A DNA stretch of 64,000 bases. It comes from Phalacrocorax aristotelis. Lineage: Eukaryota > Chordata > Aves > Suliformes > Phalacrocoracidae. The position numbers and the translations under genes were made by a program. How positions within the stretch are numbered: position 1 is the stretch's first letter; each line of letters opens with the position of its first letter. Location of the stretch: the NCBI RefSeq assembly GCF_949628215.1, contig NC_134276.1, positions 58,992,733-59,056,732 of the forward strand, in the 5' to 3' direction. Below are positions 27,601-39,600 of this stretch, piece by piece. Below the pieces are notes generated by a model, which made no database searches, was not told the origin of the DNA, and saw nothing but the letters and a program-made list of their open reading frames with translations.

Positions 27601-30600
27601 TATTTCCCAGGGCCTAAGAGTTTTTATGGCAAGGAGGAAGAGGTGTGGGCAGTGCAGGCAGAGCATGACATGCTCCATTAACATCTGGCCAGTTGAATCT
27701 GAGAAGTCAGTTAGGTTTTGCTCCTTCATTTATCTAAGCTGTTAAATAGGCTATTCATTTGGGCTACAAGCACCATTTTCCAGCCAAAAAAAATTGAGCT
27801 CATCTTCCCACACCCCTTTAAATGTTTGTATTGCAAGTTTCCAAAAGTTTCTGTAAATTCTGCTGGAAATTGGCAAATGGAGAACCATAAATTTTCCCCC
27901 TTGGTGGACCACTAAGCACTGCAGAGAGCAATGCTAGGGCAAGCCAGGATAGCCATTTCTGTCCTAGGAAGCCTTATCAGGTAGTGTGAGTCTGTGTTTT
28001 GGGCCTTACCCCTGTGCTAGGAAAAAAAAGTGTTAAGTACTTTCCAGAAATGCAGACAGACTTACCTCCTCCTCCCAGGGAAACCAGTAATTCAACTCCC
28101 AGTCCACAGGCACTTCTGAGGAAAGCTGCTACTCAGTACTGTCAGATGTGGCTGGGAAACGTGGGACTGATAATTTGCACAAAAAAGCTCTTACATCTTA
28201 GCATATGAAAGGAGAAGGCTCAATTAGGATTCATGGAAGCCAGTTTGAAAACCTGTAATAGAAACCACTCAGTGAGGTATAGGAAGATGAGCTAAACGTT
28301 GATTTATTAACCATTTTCTGTTTGGGAAGTAGTACTTGAAGTCAGGAAGAACAGCCTGATAAACAGTTTATATAAACAAGACAGCAGTCCTTATCTGCCT
28401 TCTCAAATGCACGAGTGCTGGCGATTCAGCTGGTTCTGTGTGCCTGATGAAAAGGACAGTTTCAAAAGTATATTTGTCCTAGGTACAGAAATGAAGTATG
28501 TATTTGTAGTATAAACCTCAGCACCACGCAGTGTGGATTCCTGAGGCAAAGGCATTAACAGGGGCTTGGTGCCAGTGAACTGTGCTCGCTTTTGGGAGGG
28601 CAGTTTGAATTGCTGAAGTCACTTTCGGGTGCTTCTGGGAACTAAAACCATACTACACCCAAACGAATTTGAAAGGATGGGAGAGAAAATGGCTTGTCCA
28701 GGATCCATTATTCACACCCAGAGCCACATTACATTCATCTCTGCGGCTCTCCCAGGCAGGGCGCGCCCAGGATCGCTTCCGAGGAGGTGCCATGGTATAA
28801 GAGGTTGTTGTGTTTCCAGTATGTTTCCATGGGATGGTGCTACTTGCTCTGATCTCTTACTGTTTAAAAGCATTACTGATACATGCTTGCTGTGAATGGG
28901 TTTCTCCCACAACAGGGGTAGCCAGCCCAAAGTCTTTAAATGTGTGCATGCTCCCCAGTGGCTTGGTGGGACTCTGGGAAGCTCTGGTGGCTTTAGCAGT
29001 ACCTTGTTTATGCTCTGAGCTGCATCTCTTGCACCACTTACTGCCGGGAAGGACAGCTGCAGCAACAGCTGGAATCGGCAGGGCTACTAGACGCACTGTG
29101 TGATAGCAGGGTGTGAGCAAGGAAGAGGGTGTTTTGCTTTTATCGACTCTTCCTTTCCAGTAACAAAATGCTCCTCTTATTTAAAAGGCAGTTGTAACGG
29201 GGAATGTTCAAGTTGTTTCTTAATATTAGAGCTTTAGTTAATAATACTCTTAAAAAGTCAAAAGTATCTTAAGTGCTCAAAGACAAGCTATAGCGTCCAG
29301 GAGGGAGATGCTGTTCCTGAGCATGTAACAGAGGGTCACACACTGTAAATATTATTTGCTGCAATTGATTTTTTTTTTCGCTGCCATTGGAGGCCTGCAA
29401 TCAAAGTTTTTTATGTTCACATGGGAAAAAAAACCATCTCTGTTGAGATACCTTTTTCTCCTTCTTTGCCTTCCCACCATCCCCATCAAATTTCTGTTCC
29501 TTCTACTACAATTCCTGGATGATTGAGGGATCGTATGGGCTGACTTGAGTTTTCTTTCCATCATTTTCAAATGATGTACACCGAGAAGTTTGTGTAATTT
29601 GAAAACCCAGCATAGCAGCTTGCATAGTCCCTGTTTGAGCTGGTGGCCTTTTGTAGTAATATATAAAGTAATGTCTGAGTTTCTTATCAGGTGAAAAAAA
29701 TCCTCCTCCTCCTCTTCGCTTGCAATTGTACACTTTCATTGCTGTAAAAAGGAAGGAACTATTTGGAGAAAAATTGGAACTGAGCTCATTATAGAATATC
29801 TCCACTATTAGTAGAATCATAGAATCTCCACTATTCAGCATGTTTTTCAGTGGCTGTAGACCTCCCTACACAATATCAGTAGAGTGATGGCACATTCTGT
29901 GTGGGGAAACCAGCTTCTACATCTTCCTTGGAGCTGGGGGTCATAAATCAGCTCCTGATGAAAATTTGTAAGAACCTAGTCCCTTGTCGCTGGCAGATAG
30001 ATACCATGTTCAAACAGTGACCCGTGAAAACAAGGAGTAAGAAGAACAATTTAGCCATCGATGCACAACAAATGAGGAGCTTCTTCAACCCTGCAGCAAG
30101 CTGAGTGTTGTTATTCAAAACATACACCACAGGGAGAGCTCTCTGCTGCTGCGCTTTGGGCTGTTGAAGCAGTAAGACGCCATCTGATGAGTCAGGTGTT
30201 TCAGTTTTATTTTCATATTCTGTGTATTTGGATGCTCTTTTCTTGGGGTCTCTTTTCTTCTTGTTTACTTGGGGTTTGCTTGTTGAGGAGCTGGGGAAGA
30301 GGGCAGGGGTTACTGTGGAGTGCCAGCAGAGAGCTGGGGTGGAGTGGAGGACGGGGTCCAGGAGGCAGATGTGAAGCCATCGTATTCCCCTATGCCTAGC
30401 TTCAGCTTTCCCTGCCCCTCTACTCCGCGTCGGAGCCTACACACGTATGCACCATCCCCGGTGGGGAAATCATCTCTGTTTCGAGAGACAGCGTTTGCAT
30501 GGAAATAGAGAGCCAAAACAGGGAGAATGGCTGGAACAAGGAGCAATACCCAGCTGTCACATTTCTGAATTTTCCTAGGGTTTTATTTCTCCCAGTAATA

Positions 30601-33600
30601 CGCATCTGCCTGTAGCACAGGTTATCTCTGTCAGCCTGGACTGAGGGCTCTGGTACGATTCAGCTCTCCACTGTTCAGCTAGCAGCTGGAGAAAGGCTGT
30701 TGCTTTTGGAGAACCCCCTTCTCTCCCTCTTTGTCACTTTGCCAAGATGCAGAGTAAGACTTGAAAGCCCTCAAACTGTTTAATAAAAAAAGCCTCAGAC
30801 CAGTCTGTGGCCGAAGCCGATGAAGGGGAATGTTGCTGATGCTGTGCGTGTGACTGATGTGATGAGATGCTGTGCAAGCAGTCAGTGCTGGCTGCGCTGA
30901 AGAGGGGCCAGGGGGTCAACTCTTAGGAAATAAGGACCTGACTGTTCAGTGAACAACTGCACTAAATATTAGCAGAAGTTCACAAGGTCAGTGGAAGCAT
31001 GACTTCAGTAGTCTTGGGGTCAGCCTTCGAGTAGCTAGCTAGTAGATAAGAGATTTGCAGCAAGTATTCTAGCCAACCTGTATTGTAGCCTTGAGAACAG
31101 AAAAGCAATTTCTATTTATAAATAGCAGTCTGTAATGATGTACTTAAATATTTATCTTGGCAGTAAATCAGAAAGGTACCAAACTGCTGAAGTCTATTAG
31201 ATTAAATCAGATGTAGAGACATAAAAAAGAATCCAGGCAATGCCAGAGAGTTAGAGAATAACACATAAAGCAAGAATTCTTCTAGAGATAATTACCAAAT
31301 ACCATGTCATTTACTGGCAGCAGCAGAAATTCATCTGGCTTTGACATTTCTGGGATTGTGTGCAATGGCGCAGCGTGAACCATTTGGGATGGGATGCTAC
31401 ATGCTGGCTGCATGGGTGGAGGGCGGCTTTCCCTTGCTTCCTGCTGCTGTGGTGCTACTGCCTTGGACTTCAAATGGTTGTGGCTTTCTGACAGGGAGCA
31501 CTTTGATATGCACCACTTTGAGCAGAGCTTTAGTGGCTGGAAAGTTTTATTTACAGCCTCTCAGAGGAAATTGCAGTGGGGAGAGCTGCTGGATGGCTAG
31601 GACGTGGGGGAAGGGAAAGGCAGGGAACAGCACAGGAGGGAGATGACTTGACAGACAGAGGCTTCCTGGAGAGAGAGATTGGACTTGTATCCTCAGGCAA
31701 TGTGGAGACTGTAGTCTTCTAACATCTGTACATATCTCTGCTGTTCCTTGCAATATAGACCATTTCTTGGGCATCTTTTGACAACGGCAGTGTTTATACA
31801 ATGTAGTGCATTTGCAAAACTGGCGATGCTAAATGGAGTTACCATTGATACAAGCCAACTTCCTACCACGGTGTAACCTTTGGATTCAGGAAAAACATAA
31901 AAAATCATATTGAGAACTGTATTTTTCTTGCTTAAATAGGCGTGTGAATGCCTGGGAGACTTAACACAATAAAAATAATTAAAGACAGCCTATGAAACTG
32001 GATATTGTTCAGATTAACATGGAGCAATCCATTGTTTATCAGCTGGGTCTCTTTGCCTGTGGAAGGGTAAAATAGGAGAAGTTACTGTGTAGTATTCATA
32101 AGCTGTGCCCTCCACATTTCCCAGTTAGAAAAGCATTGTCGTGGTTTAACCCCAGCTGGCAACCAAGCCCCACACAGCCACTCACACACTCCCCCCTGGT
32201 GGGATGGGGGAGAGAATCGGAAGGGTAAAAGAAAGTGAGAAAACTCATGGGTTGAGATAAAGACAGTTTAACAGGTAAAGCAAAAGCTGTGCACACAAGC
32301 AAAGCAAAACAAGGAATTCATTTGCTGCTTCCCGTGGGCAGGCAGGTGTTCAGCCATCTCCAGGAAAGCAGGGCTCCATCACGCGTAAGGGTTACTTGGG
32401 AAGACAAACGCCATCACTCCAAACATCCATCCCTTTCTTCTTCTTCCCCCAGCTTTATGTGCTGAGCATGACGTCATGTGGTGTGGGATACCCCTTTGGT
32501 CAGTTGGGGTCAGCTGTCCCAGCTGTGTCCCCTCCCAGCTCCTTGTGCACCCCCAGCCTGCTCGCTGGTGGGGTGGGGTGAGCAGCAGAAAAGGCCTTGA
32601 CTGTGTGTAAGCCCTGCTCAGCAGTAACGAAAACATCCCTGTGTTATCAACACTGTTTCCAGCACAAATCCAAAACACAGCCCCATACTAGCTACTGTGA
32701 AGAAAATTAACTCTATCCCAGCCAAAACCAGCACAAGTATGCAGAGAGATTGCCCAGCATGATCATAACCATGTTTAACTTTACAAAACAAAATATATGT
32801 CTGAATGTGCATCTATTCATGTAATATTATGGAACTAAAAAAAAAAAAAATCTGTGTGTCTTACCTGTGAAAGTAACAACAGCTGCATCCTCTGTGATTT
32901 GGTGAGTGTGGGACCTCTCTGGCTAAATTGCTGGTACTAAGGAATGGAGAGATTCTCCACCTAGGTGTCCACTTATTCCTTCACTGCACACAGAATTTTC
33001 TTAAAACTGTGAACTACTGCAAGTAGGTAAAGAGCAATACGTCCATTTAGCGGTAACACAAAACAGAGGTTCTGTTATCCTTGAGTTAGAGCTTGATTAT
33101 ATTTCTGTCCTCTTCCAAGGCAGTGCATTTCTTTGGCTGGATTGCAGTTGCTCACACCAGCACTGGATCTGTCTCCCAATACTCAGATGTTGGAGTTGAA
33201 CTGAATTTCAAAAATTGAGGACAGCACGTAAAAAGCCACGCTGCGGGAAACTGGGATGCAGTAGTAGAAGTTGGAAAGGGAAGGGGGACAGCGCTTCTCC
33301 CCACAACCCAACTAATCATTTTCTTTTAAAAACCTAACTTGGCTAGAACAGATCTGTAACGGTTATGTTCTTATAGTCATGATTTTTCCTCCTGTGTTTT
33401 CTAAAAGAAGTGTTTGGATTCAGTCAGAGTGTGGTATCCCTGCCTGTCTCACACATGGGTTTAGAAGCAGGAATATCTTTTTCATCAGGATCTGGGTTTC
33501 TCTCAAAGGGAGCACCCACCCAAGTGCAGCTGGCTGGGTGGGAGGGAGCAGTTTGCATATTTAATACCAAAAGTGACACACTGAAAGAAAATTCCTGCCG

Positions 33601-36600
33601 GCATGTAACACTTGAGTCAAACCCAGATGCTGGATGGATTTTTTTTTTTGTCCCACTGTCCCTTGCAGAAGCAGAAAGCTTTTCAGAGGAGGGGCACCGC
33701 AGGTCCTGTGCTGGGGTGCAGTCCTTGTTTCTGAACAGAATTATCCTGCCCTAAGTGCACATATTGTCATGGGATTTTGGTGTCTTCCTTTTTCTCAGGC
33801 CATTTCCAGCCTTCTCCGGTGTGTTTACAAGCACTAGCAATTTTCCTTAAAAGTCTAACCCTTCTGTTAAGTGCCTGCCCTCTCTGTTTTTAGGAGTGCA
33901 GGCCAGGCTGGGTGAAAGGCGTACTGTACCTGGGAATTACCTGTCATCAGGAAGAGTCCTCGCGCGCTCCCAAGCGGAGGAGCATGGGGGTCAGGACTTT
34001 TTAAAAAATGAGCTATTGAGTTCCTTTCTGTGCTTATAAGTGATTATGTGGTTTTATTGCATGACTGAAGTGTGTGATATTTCTGTTGCTGACAGGGAAG
34101 GCCGCTCTAATGCTCACATTAAAGGAGATTACCAAAGAATCGGAGATGTTATGCTAAAGAACATTCAGAGTATGAAGGTAGGAATGATCCTATAACTATT
34201 AAGCTTTGACATGGATTAACATTAGCGTGCTTTTCATTTTCATACGATGCTGCCTCTTGTGCTGCTTTTTGCCAGTTGTAATCAAGGCTTATGCTATAAA
34301 AACTTCCTGTGATGAAGTAGCAAGCGTTTGGTGAGCCCTGAGATTTCAGAACTGCAAGCTGCTTTTAAATTGTTCACCCCTTTCCCCAGTCCACTCTCCA
34401 AATATAGGAAGAACAAGCATAAAATTTCAGGAACATTTCATTTCCAGTTCTTTTTTCTTTCAAACAAGAAGGCAAAACATCGGAATTTGTAAAGCTGAAG
34501 AGTCTGTTCAAACACCAAGTGTGCCTACTTCTGCGTGCAAATATAAGTGTTAAGACATTGCAGGAGTAGTGACCGTAATCTGGATATTGATTTGATTTGG
34601 GAAATTTATATTTGTGCGTTATGGTGCCAAGTTAGATGAACGGTTTTTGAATAAATGTCAATTATTGCTTCTTATACCTTTAAAGCTAAAAGCAAAGATA
34701 TATGTATGAAGTGTAAATCTAGGTGTAATGTTCAGCAGACTTCGCATCTGTTCTTAGTATGAACAGAGCAGTATTTCTGATGCTCTGTGTTACTGAACAA
34801 ACAGCAAGGAAGGCAGGCATGGGAGCCTCTGAAAACCCTACCGACTTTTACAGTATGGATGAATAACACACAGCTCACCTTATTAAAGTAGATGTGCATC
34901 CAGGTCAGTGTGTGGCAAAACACGGCACTGCACCTTCGGCATGTGGATCTCAAAGTGCTTTCGAAACTAAATCTTCCCTTGATGATTGCCACTTCAGCAT
35001 TCTGCAGTATTGTGGTTTAGCCCCAGCCAGCAACCAAGCCCCTCCCAACTGCTGGCACACTCCCCCCCCGGGGGGATGGGAGAGAGAATCAGAAGGGTAA
35101 AAGTGAGGACTCATGGGTTGAGATAAAGACAGTTTAATAGGCAAAGCAAAAGCCGTGCACACAAGCAAAGCAAAACAAGGAGTTCTTTCACTCCTTCCCT
35201 TGGGCAGGCAGGTGCTCAGCCGTCCCCAGGAAAGCAGGGCTCCATCACGTGTAACAGTTACTTGGGAAGACAAACACCATCACTCCAAACATCCTCCCTT
35301 CCTTCCTCTTCCCCCAGCTTTATGTGCTGAGCATGACATCATATGGTGTGGGATACCCCTTTGGTCAGTTGGGGTCAGCTGTCCCGGCTGTGTCCCCGCC
35401 CAGCTTCTCGGGCACCCAGCAGAGCATGAGGAGCTGATAAAGTCCTTGACTAGTGTAAGCGCTACCTAGCAGCAACTAAAACATCTCCGCATTATCAACA
35501 CTGTTTTCAGCACAAATCCAAAACACAGCCCCACACTAGCTACTGTGAAGAAAATTATCCCAGCCAAAACCATGACGTGCAGTTAGTAAATGGAGCAGCC
35601 TTGAGTCCTTGGCTGGAGGAATGGGCAAGTTAATCTTTACAGCTCTCCTGAGATGTTAGTACTAGACTTTATCTTTCAGAAGGACAGAGAGAGACGAAGA
35701 GAGGTTAAATGAAATGCGGGTGATTATACAGCAAATCAGAAAAAGAGACTATAGAAATCTTGATTTATAGCCCCCGACACAGACAGCTGTGTCACCAATA
35801 AGGCAGCCTTAGCCTTTCTGCAGTGTACTTAGCTGGAACTGCTTTTTCCCTTCAAGACAGAATTCAGAAGCATTGTAAGAAATGCAAGAGGGACTTTTCT
35901 ACCTCCATTCCTGCTCTCAAGAAATACACACCTTTTCACAAACAATTTTTGGAACCTCAGCTTCTGACAGACCTTGCTTCTGCTCTCAGTACCTTGCAAC
36001 ATTAAACTGTCTGTCCTTCACTGTCTGCAGGTCCTTCTGTGGCACTAGTTTAATGGCAGCATACAGTCCTCGCTGTAACTGAGACCTGTCAGTGTGTGTT
36101 CACCTTTGCCATTCTCCCTTTCCCATTAGAGGATTTTGTTCTCTTTGCTTTGAGAAGTGCCACTGCTGATAAGCACAGATTTTTGGAGGAAGGAAGCAAA
36201 GCCCAGCTGGACTTAAAGAACTGCACTGGAAACAATAAAGTTAGTTAAAACTCTGCATATTTATTATGAGACCTGTTAAAAGACCGGAAAACTGACACTC
36301 CTTGTTTAATTAACATAGGAAAGAGGTTACGAGCAAGTAATTAATAGGCAGCCTCTGTAGTAGTCCAGAGGGTCTGCTATTTCTTTGCGTGAGTTACAGG
36401 CTTGTGAAATGAATAGGCAGTGTATGGAGGAGGCGGCTTAGCTGTAGGGAAGGCGTGCTTCTGGTAAGGATGTCACAAATCATGGGGGAGAGGGGGTTGA
36501 TTGGAAATGTGTCGAAAAGCATGAGCTTTAGATTATGCCAAACTGTCCTCTGAAGTCCATTGAGCATCGTATTCAGTTTCCTTTTGTTGCTGCCTAATAT

Positions 36601-39600
36601 TCTACCATGTACTAGAATACTTCACTTGGCAGCCCAGAGAAGCTCTGTGCATCCTGAAGAACCAGTTTACCTTTTCTAAAACACAAGTGGAGCCGCTGTG
36701 TTAATTGTTTAAAAAAAACACTGCTGAATTGTTTTAAATGGGAATCATGAATGCCTGGGATAACTGGGACCTAAATGAAGTTACACATTTCATGCAAACC
36801 TCATTCACTTGCTGGTGCAAGTCTCCCCTGCTGCCAGTTGGATCATCTTAGAGAACGCGCTAAGGACAAGAGGACGTAATCCAGGGATGAAGAACTCTAA
36901 CATATCCATTTCTGTCAGACAACTCAATTTTGCGTTTGTTCAGATTCCCAGGAGATGCAACTTCTCCCTAATAATAGAGGAGCAGAAGCTAGAAGTCCAT
37001 TTGCCTGCATCTCAGTTCCCCAAAAGCACCCAAGGGAACTGGGGCAACTAAATCCCTTCATCCTTCTAGAAAATCCCATTTTGTTTCCTAGATCTGCATT
37101 TGCATTGTCTAGTTCCCCTGTTGCACCTGCTTGCGTGAGCTATGTTCATGTCATCTCCTTGCCCTTGGATTTCTCACTGATACCAGACTTAGTTCTGTTT
37201 ACTCGTGTACTTTTGTTTTACAGGAGAATGCAGAGGGGGTGGGGGTGTGAACTTCAAATGAGTAATGCCATTTCTGCCTTTCAAGTGAATATCAGAGCCA
37301 TTGTGTTGTACAGTGATATTTCTTTGCAAAATCCCACCTGCTGTGCTTGTTGGATTTTTTTACTGGAATAAGTTTGGGCTGAGTCATATCTCACTGTGAT
37401 TGCTAATAGCTCTACCACATGCCCTGTCTTTCTTTGTGCCTATAAGCAACTGACAATTCACCTGTGGAAGCACAACGAGATTTTAATTGAGTTGGAGGAT
37501 GGGATCAAGAACTCTCGCAAGCTGGAGACCTTTTGCAGGGATTTTGAGCTACAGAAAGTCTGCTACTTGCCTCTGAATACCTTCCTTCTCAGACCTTTAC
37601 ACAGGCTTATGCACTACAAGCAGATAATGGAGAGGCTTTGCAAACACTACCCACCAAGCCACATAGACTTCAGGGATTCAAGAGGTAAGTGAGAGAAAAG
37701 ACACTAGTTCCTGGAGCTGAGGAATGGCATCCAAATCCATTAGAGGTGCATGGCTCTACAAACACAATTCTTTTTATTAAGCCTGCATTGAAAGAGGACT
37801 GAGTTGCAAACTCAAGCACTCAGAAGACCAGAAATGGTAGGATTAAGGTTGCTCTTGTATACACGTTATGCCACAGTCTGGACAAATACTTGGAAGAGAA
37901 ATCTGCTGGGAGTTATTAAACACACAGAAATGACATGCGGTTCAGGAAGTCACTTGAACTGAAAACAGTTGGGAGGTGGAGAGAGAGCACAGGCAACATA
38001 CCATATGTGCTTGTCTTGTTCTTAGCTTTCCCTAGAGATCCGCTGGGAACAGAGAATACTGGCCCAGGTGAACCCTTGGCCTGACCCAGTATGGCTGCTG
38101 TTATTATGTCTTTAAGTGTTATTTGTCTTTCTTCAAGACACACAGTTTGCTCTATTACCATCTCCATGATTTGTTTCAGGAGCTCAAAGCTGCCAACATC
38201 GGTTTTTTTTTCCCAAATGTGAACAAATTTCCCCCCTGCAGTTTGAACTCACTGCCTGCAATTTCTTTTTGATGAGTTGTTTTCCTCCTTCCTTAACCCC
38301 GTCCCCCATCCCCATTGTAAGCTATCCACATTTAAAGATAACTATGTAATCTCTACAGTTAGCACGCGGTGCAGATCCGCAGAAGGACTTGGGTAGGGAA
38401 CAATGCTTGGCATGACAGCTCCCAGCTGTAAGGTGTTAACTGAGTTAGCTGGCTAAGTTCCCTTAGATGCCAAGCAATGAGACCCACAGCAAGCAACACA
38501 CAAAATGCAGAGGTAACTTGACCTGTAGCAATAGGAAATGCCACAGAGGTCTGTGGCTCTGAAGTGCTGCATGACACAGATGTTTGCCTAAATGCAGCTC
38601 CTGCCTGAATTATCTCGAGGAATGCAGTAAGTAGTGCCTTCATATCTTTTAGCCAAGGCTAGATGATGAGGATGACACGTCCGTTCCCACCTCCCCAGAG
38701 AGGGCAGCAGCCATCAAGGTTTGATTCCTGTTCCACTTTTGAAATGGATACACACACAGCGTTCAGGGGTGAAAATAACAGAGCATGAGAAGGACGGTGT
38801 GACTCAGGGGCACCATCACTCTGGGATCAGTCTCTTACTAAGCTGATTGCAGATTTTTGTTACAGGTCAGAATGTGAAGGAGGCAAAAAAAAAAAAAAAA
38901 GATGTGGATATGAGTCCCAGCGGAGAGCACAGGTCTTCCACTAACAAGTGGATGAACTGTGCACTGAGCAATGATGTAAGAAGGAAGAATCACTGTTACT
39001 CGTCCCTTGGCTGTATTTTTTTAACACAAATGGTTGTAATTGCTCTTCTAGCACTAAAGTCAGTCAATCAGTGTGTTTGGCCCATTCAGAGACTGCCCGT
39101 CTGTTGAGGTGTATCAAGGTTGGTGCTCACGTACAGGACGGCACAGGGAGCCAGCCCATGAGCTGGTCCCCCAGAAAAGATCAAGTGGTGAAGTGATTTT
39201 CAGCTTAGTTCCCTGACTTGACTTACTGCGCTGTTGGCACAGCAAAAAAGACAAGACACGGGAAGGAGATCGGCAGCAGCCTGCACTTGATTTGCCTTCT
39301 GCTGCCGCAGAGTGGGACTTGGCAGTGCCTGCTTCCTCTTGTATTCCACCTGATCCTTCCTCACACAACAAAAATCCGCTTTGACAATGGAGATTTTCCT
39401 TAGGAAAATCACTCCCAGGTGTTAGGTCACTCGTTGTTGATAGTGTCTTGGGAGAGAATGAAGTAGAGCCATGATGCGACGCAACGGCATGCAGCCCTTA
39501 GAGCTGTTCTCATTGCGGGGACTGAGGACAAACCCCAGGGTTACTGGGTTTACCATCTGATATGATACAATAAATGGGGGTTCATTTCCTGGTGTTTTCA

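Noticed and set aside
29813..29840. tagaatcatagaatc, similar to the CR1 3' terminus
   Set aside because: Only about 15 bases, with no adjoining CR1 sequence. A local duplication of agaat...ctccactatt explains it.
32137..35577. Interpretation of the two LTRs as one provirus
   Set aside because: Separate flanking duplications, no gag/pol/env sequence, and a FARP1 exon lies between them.
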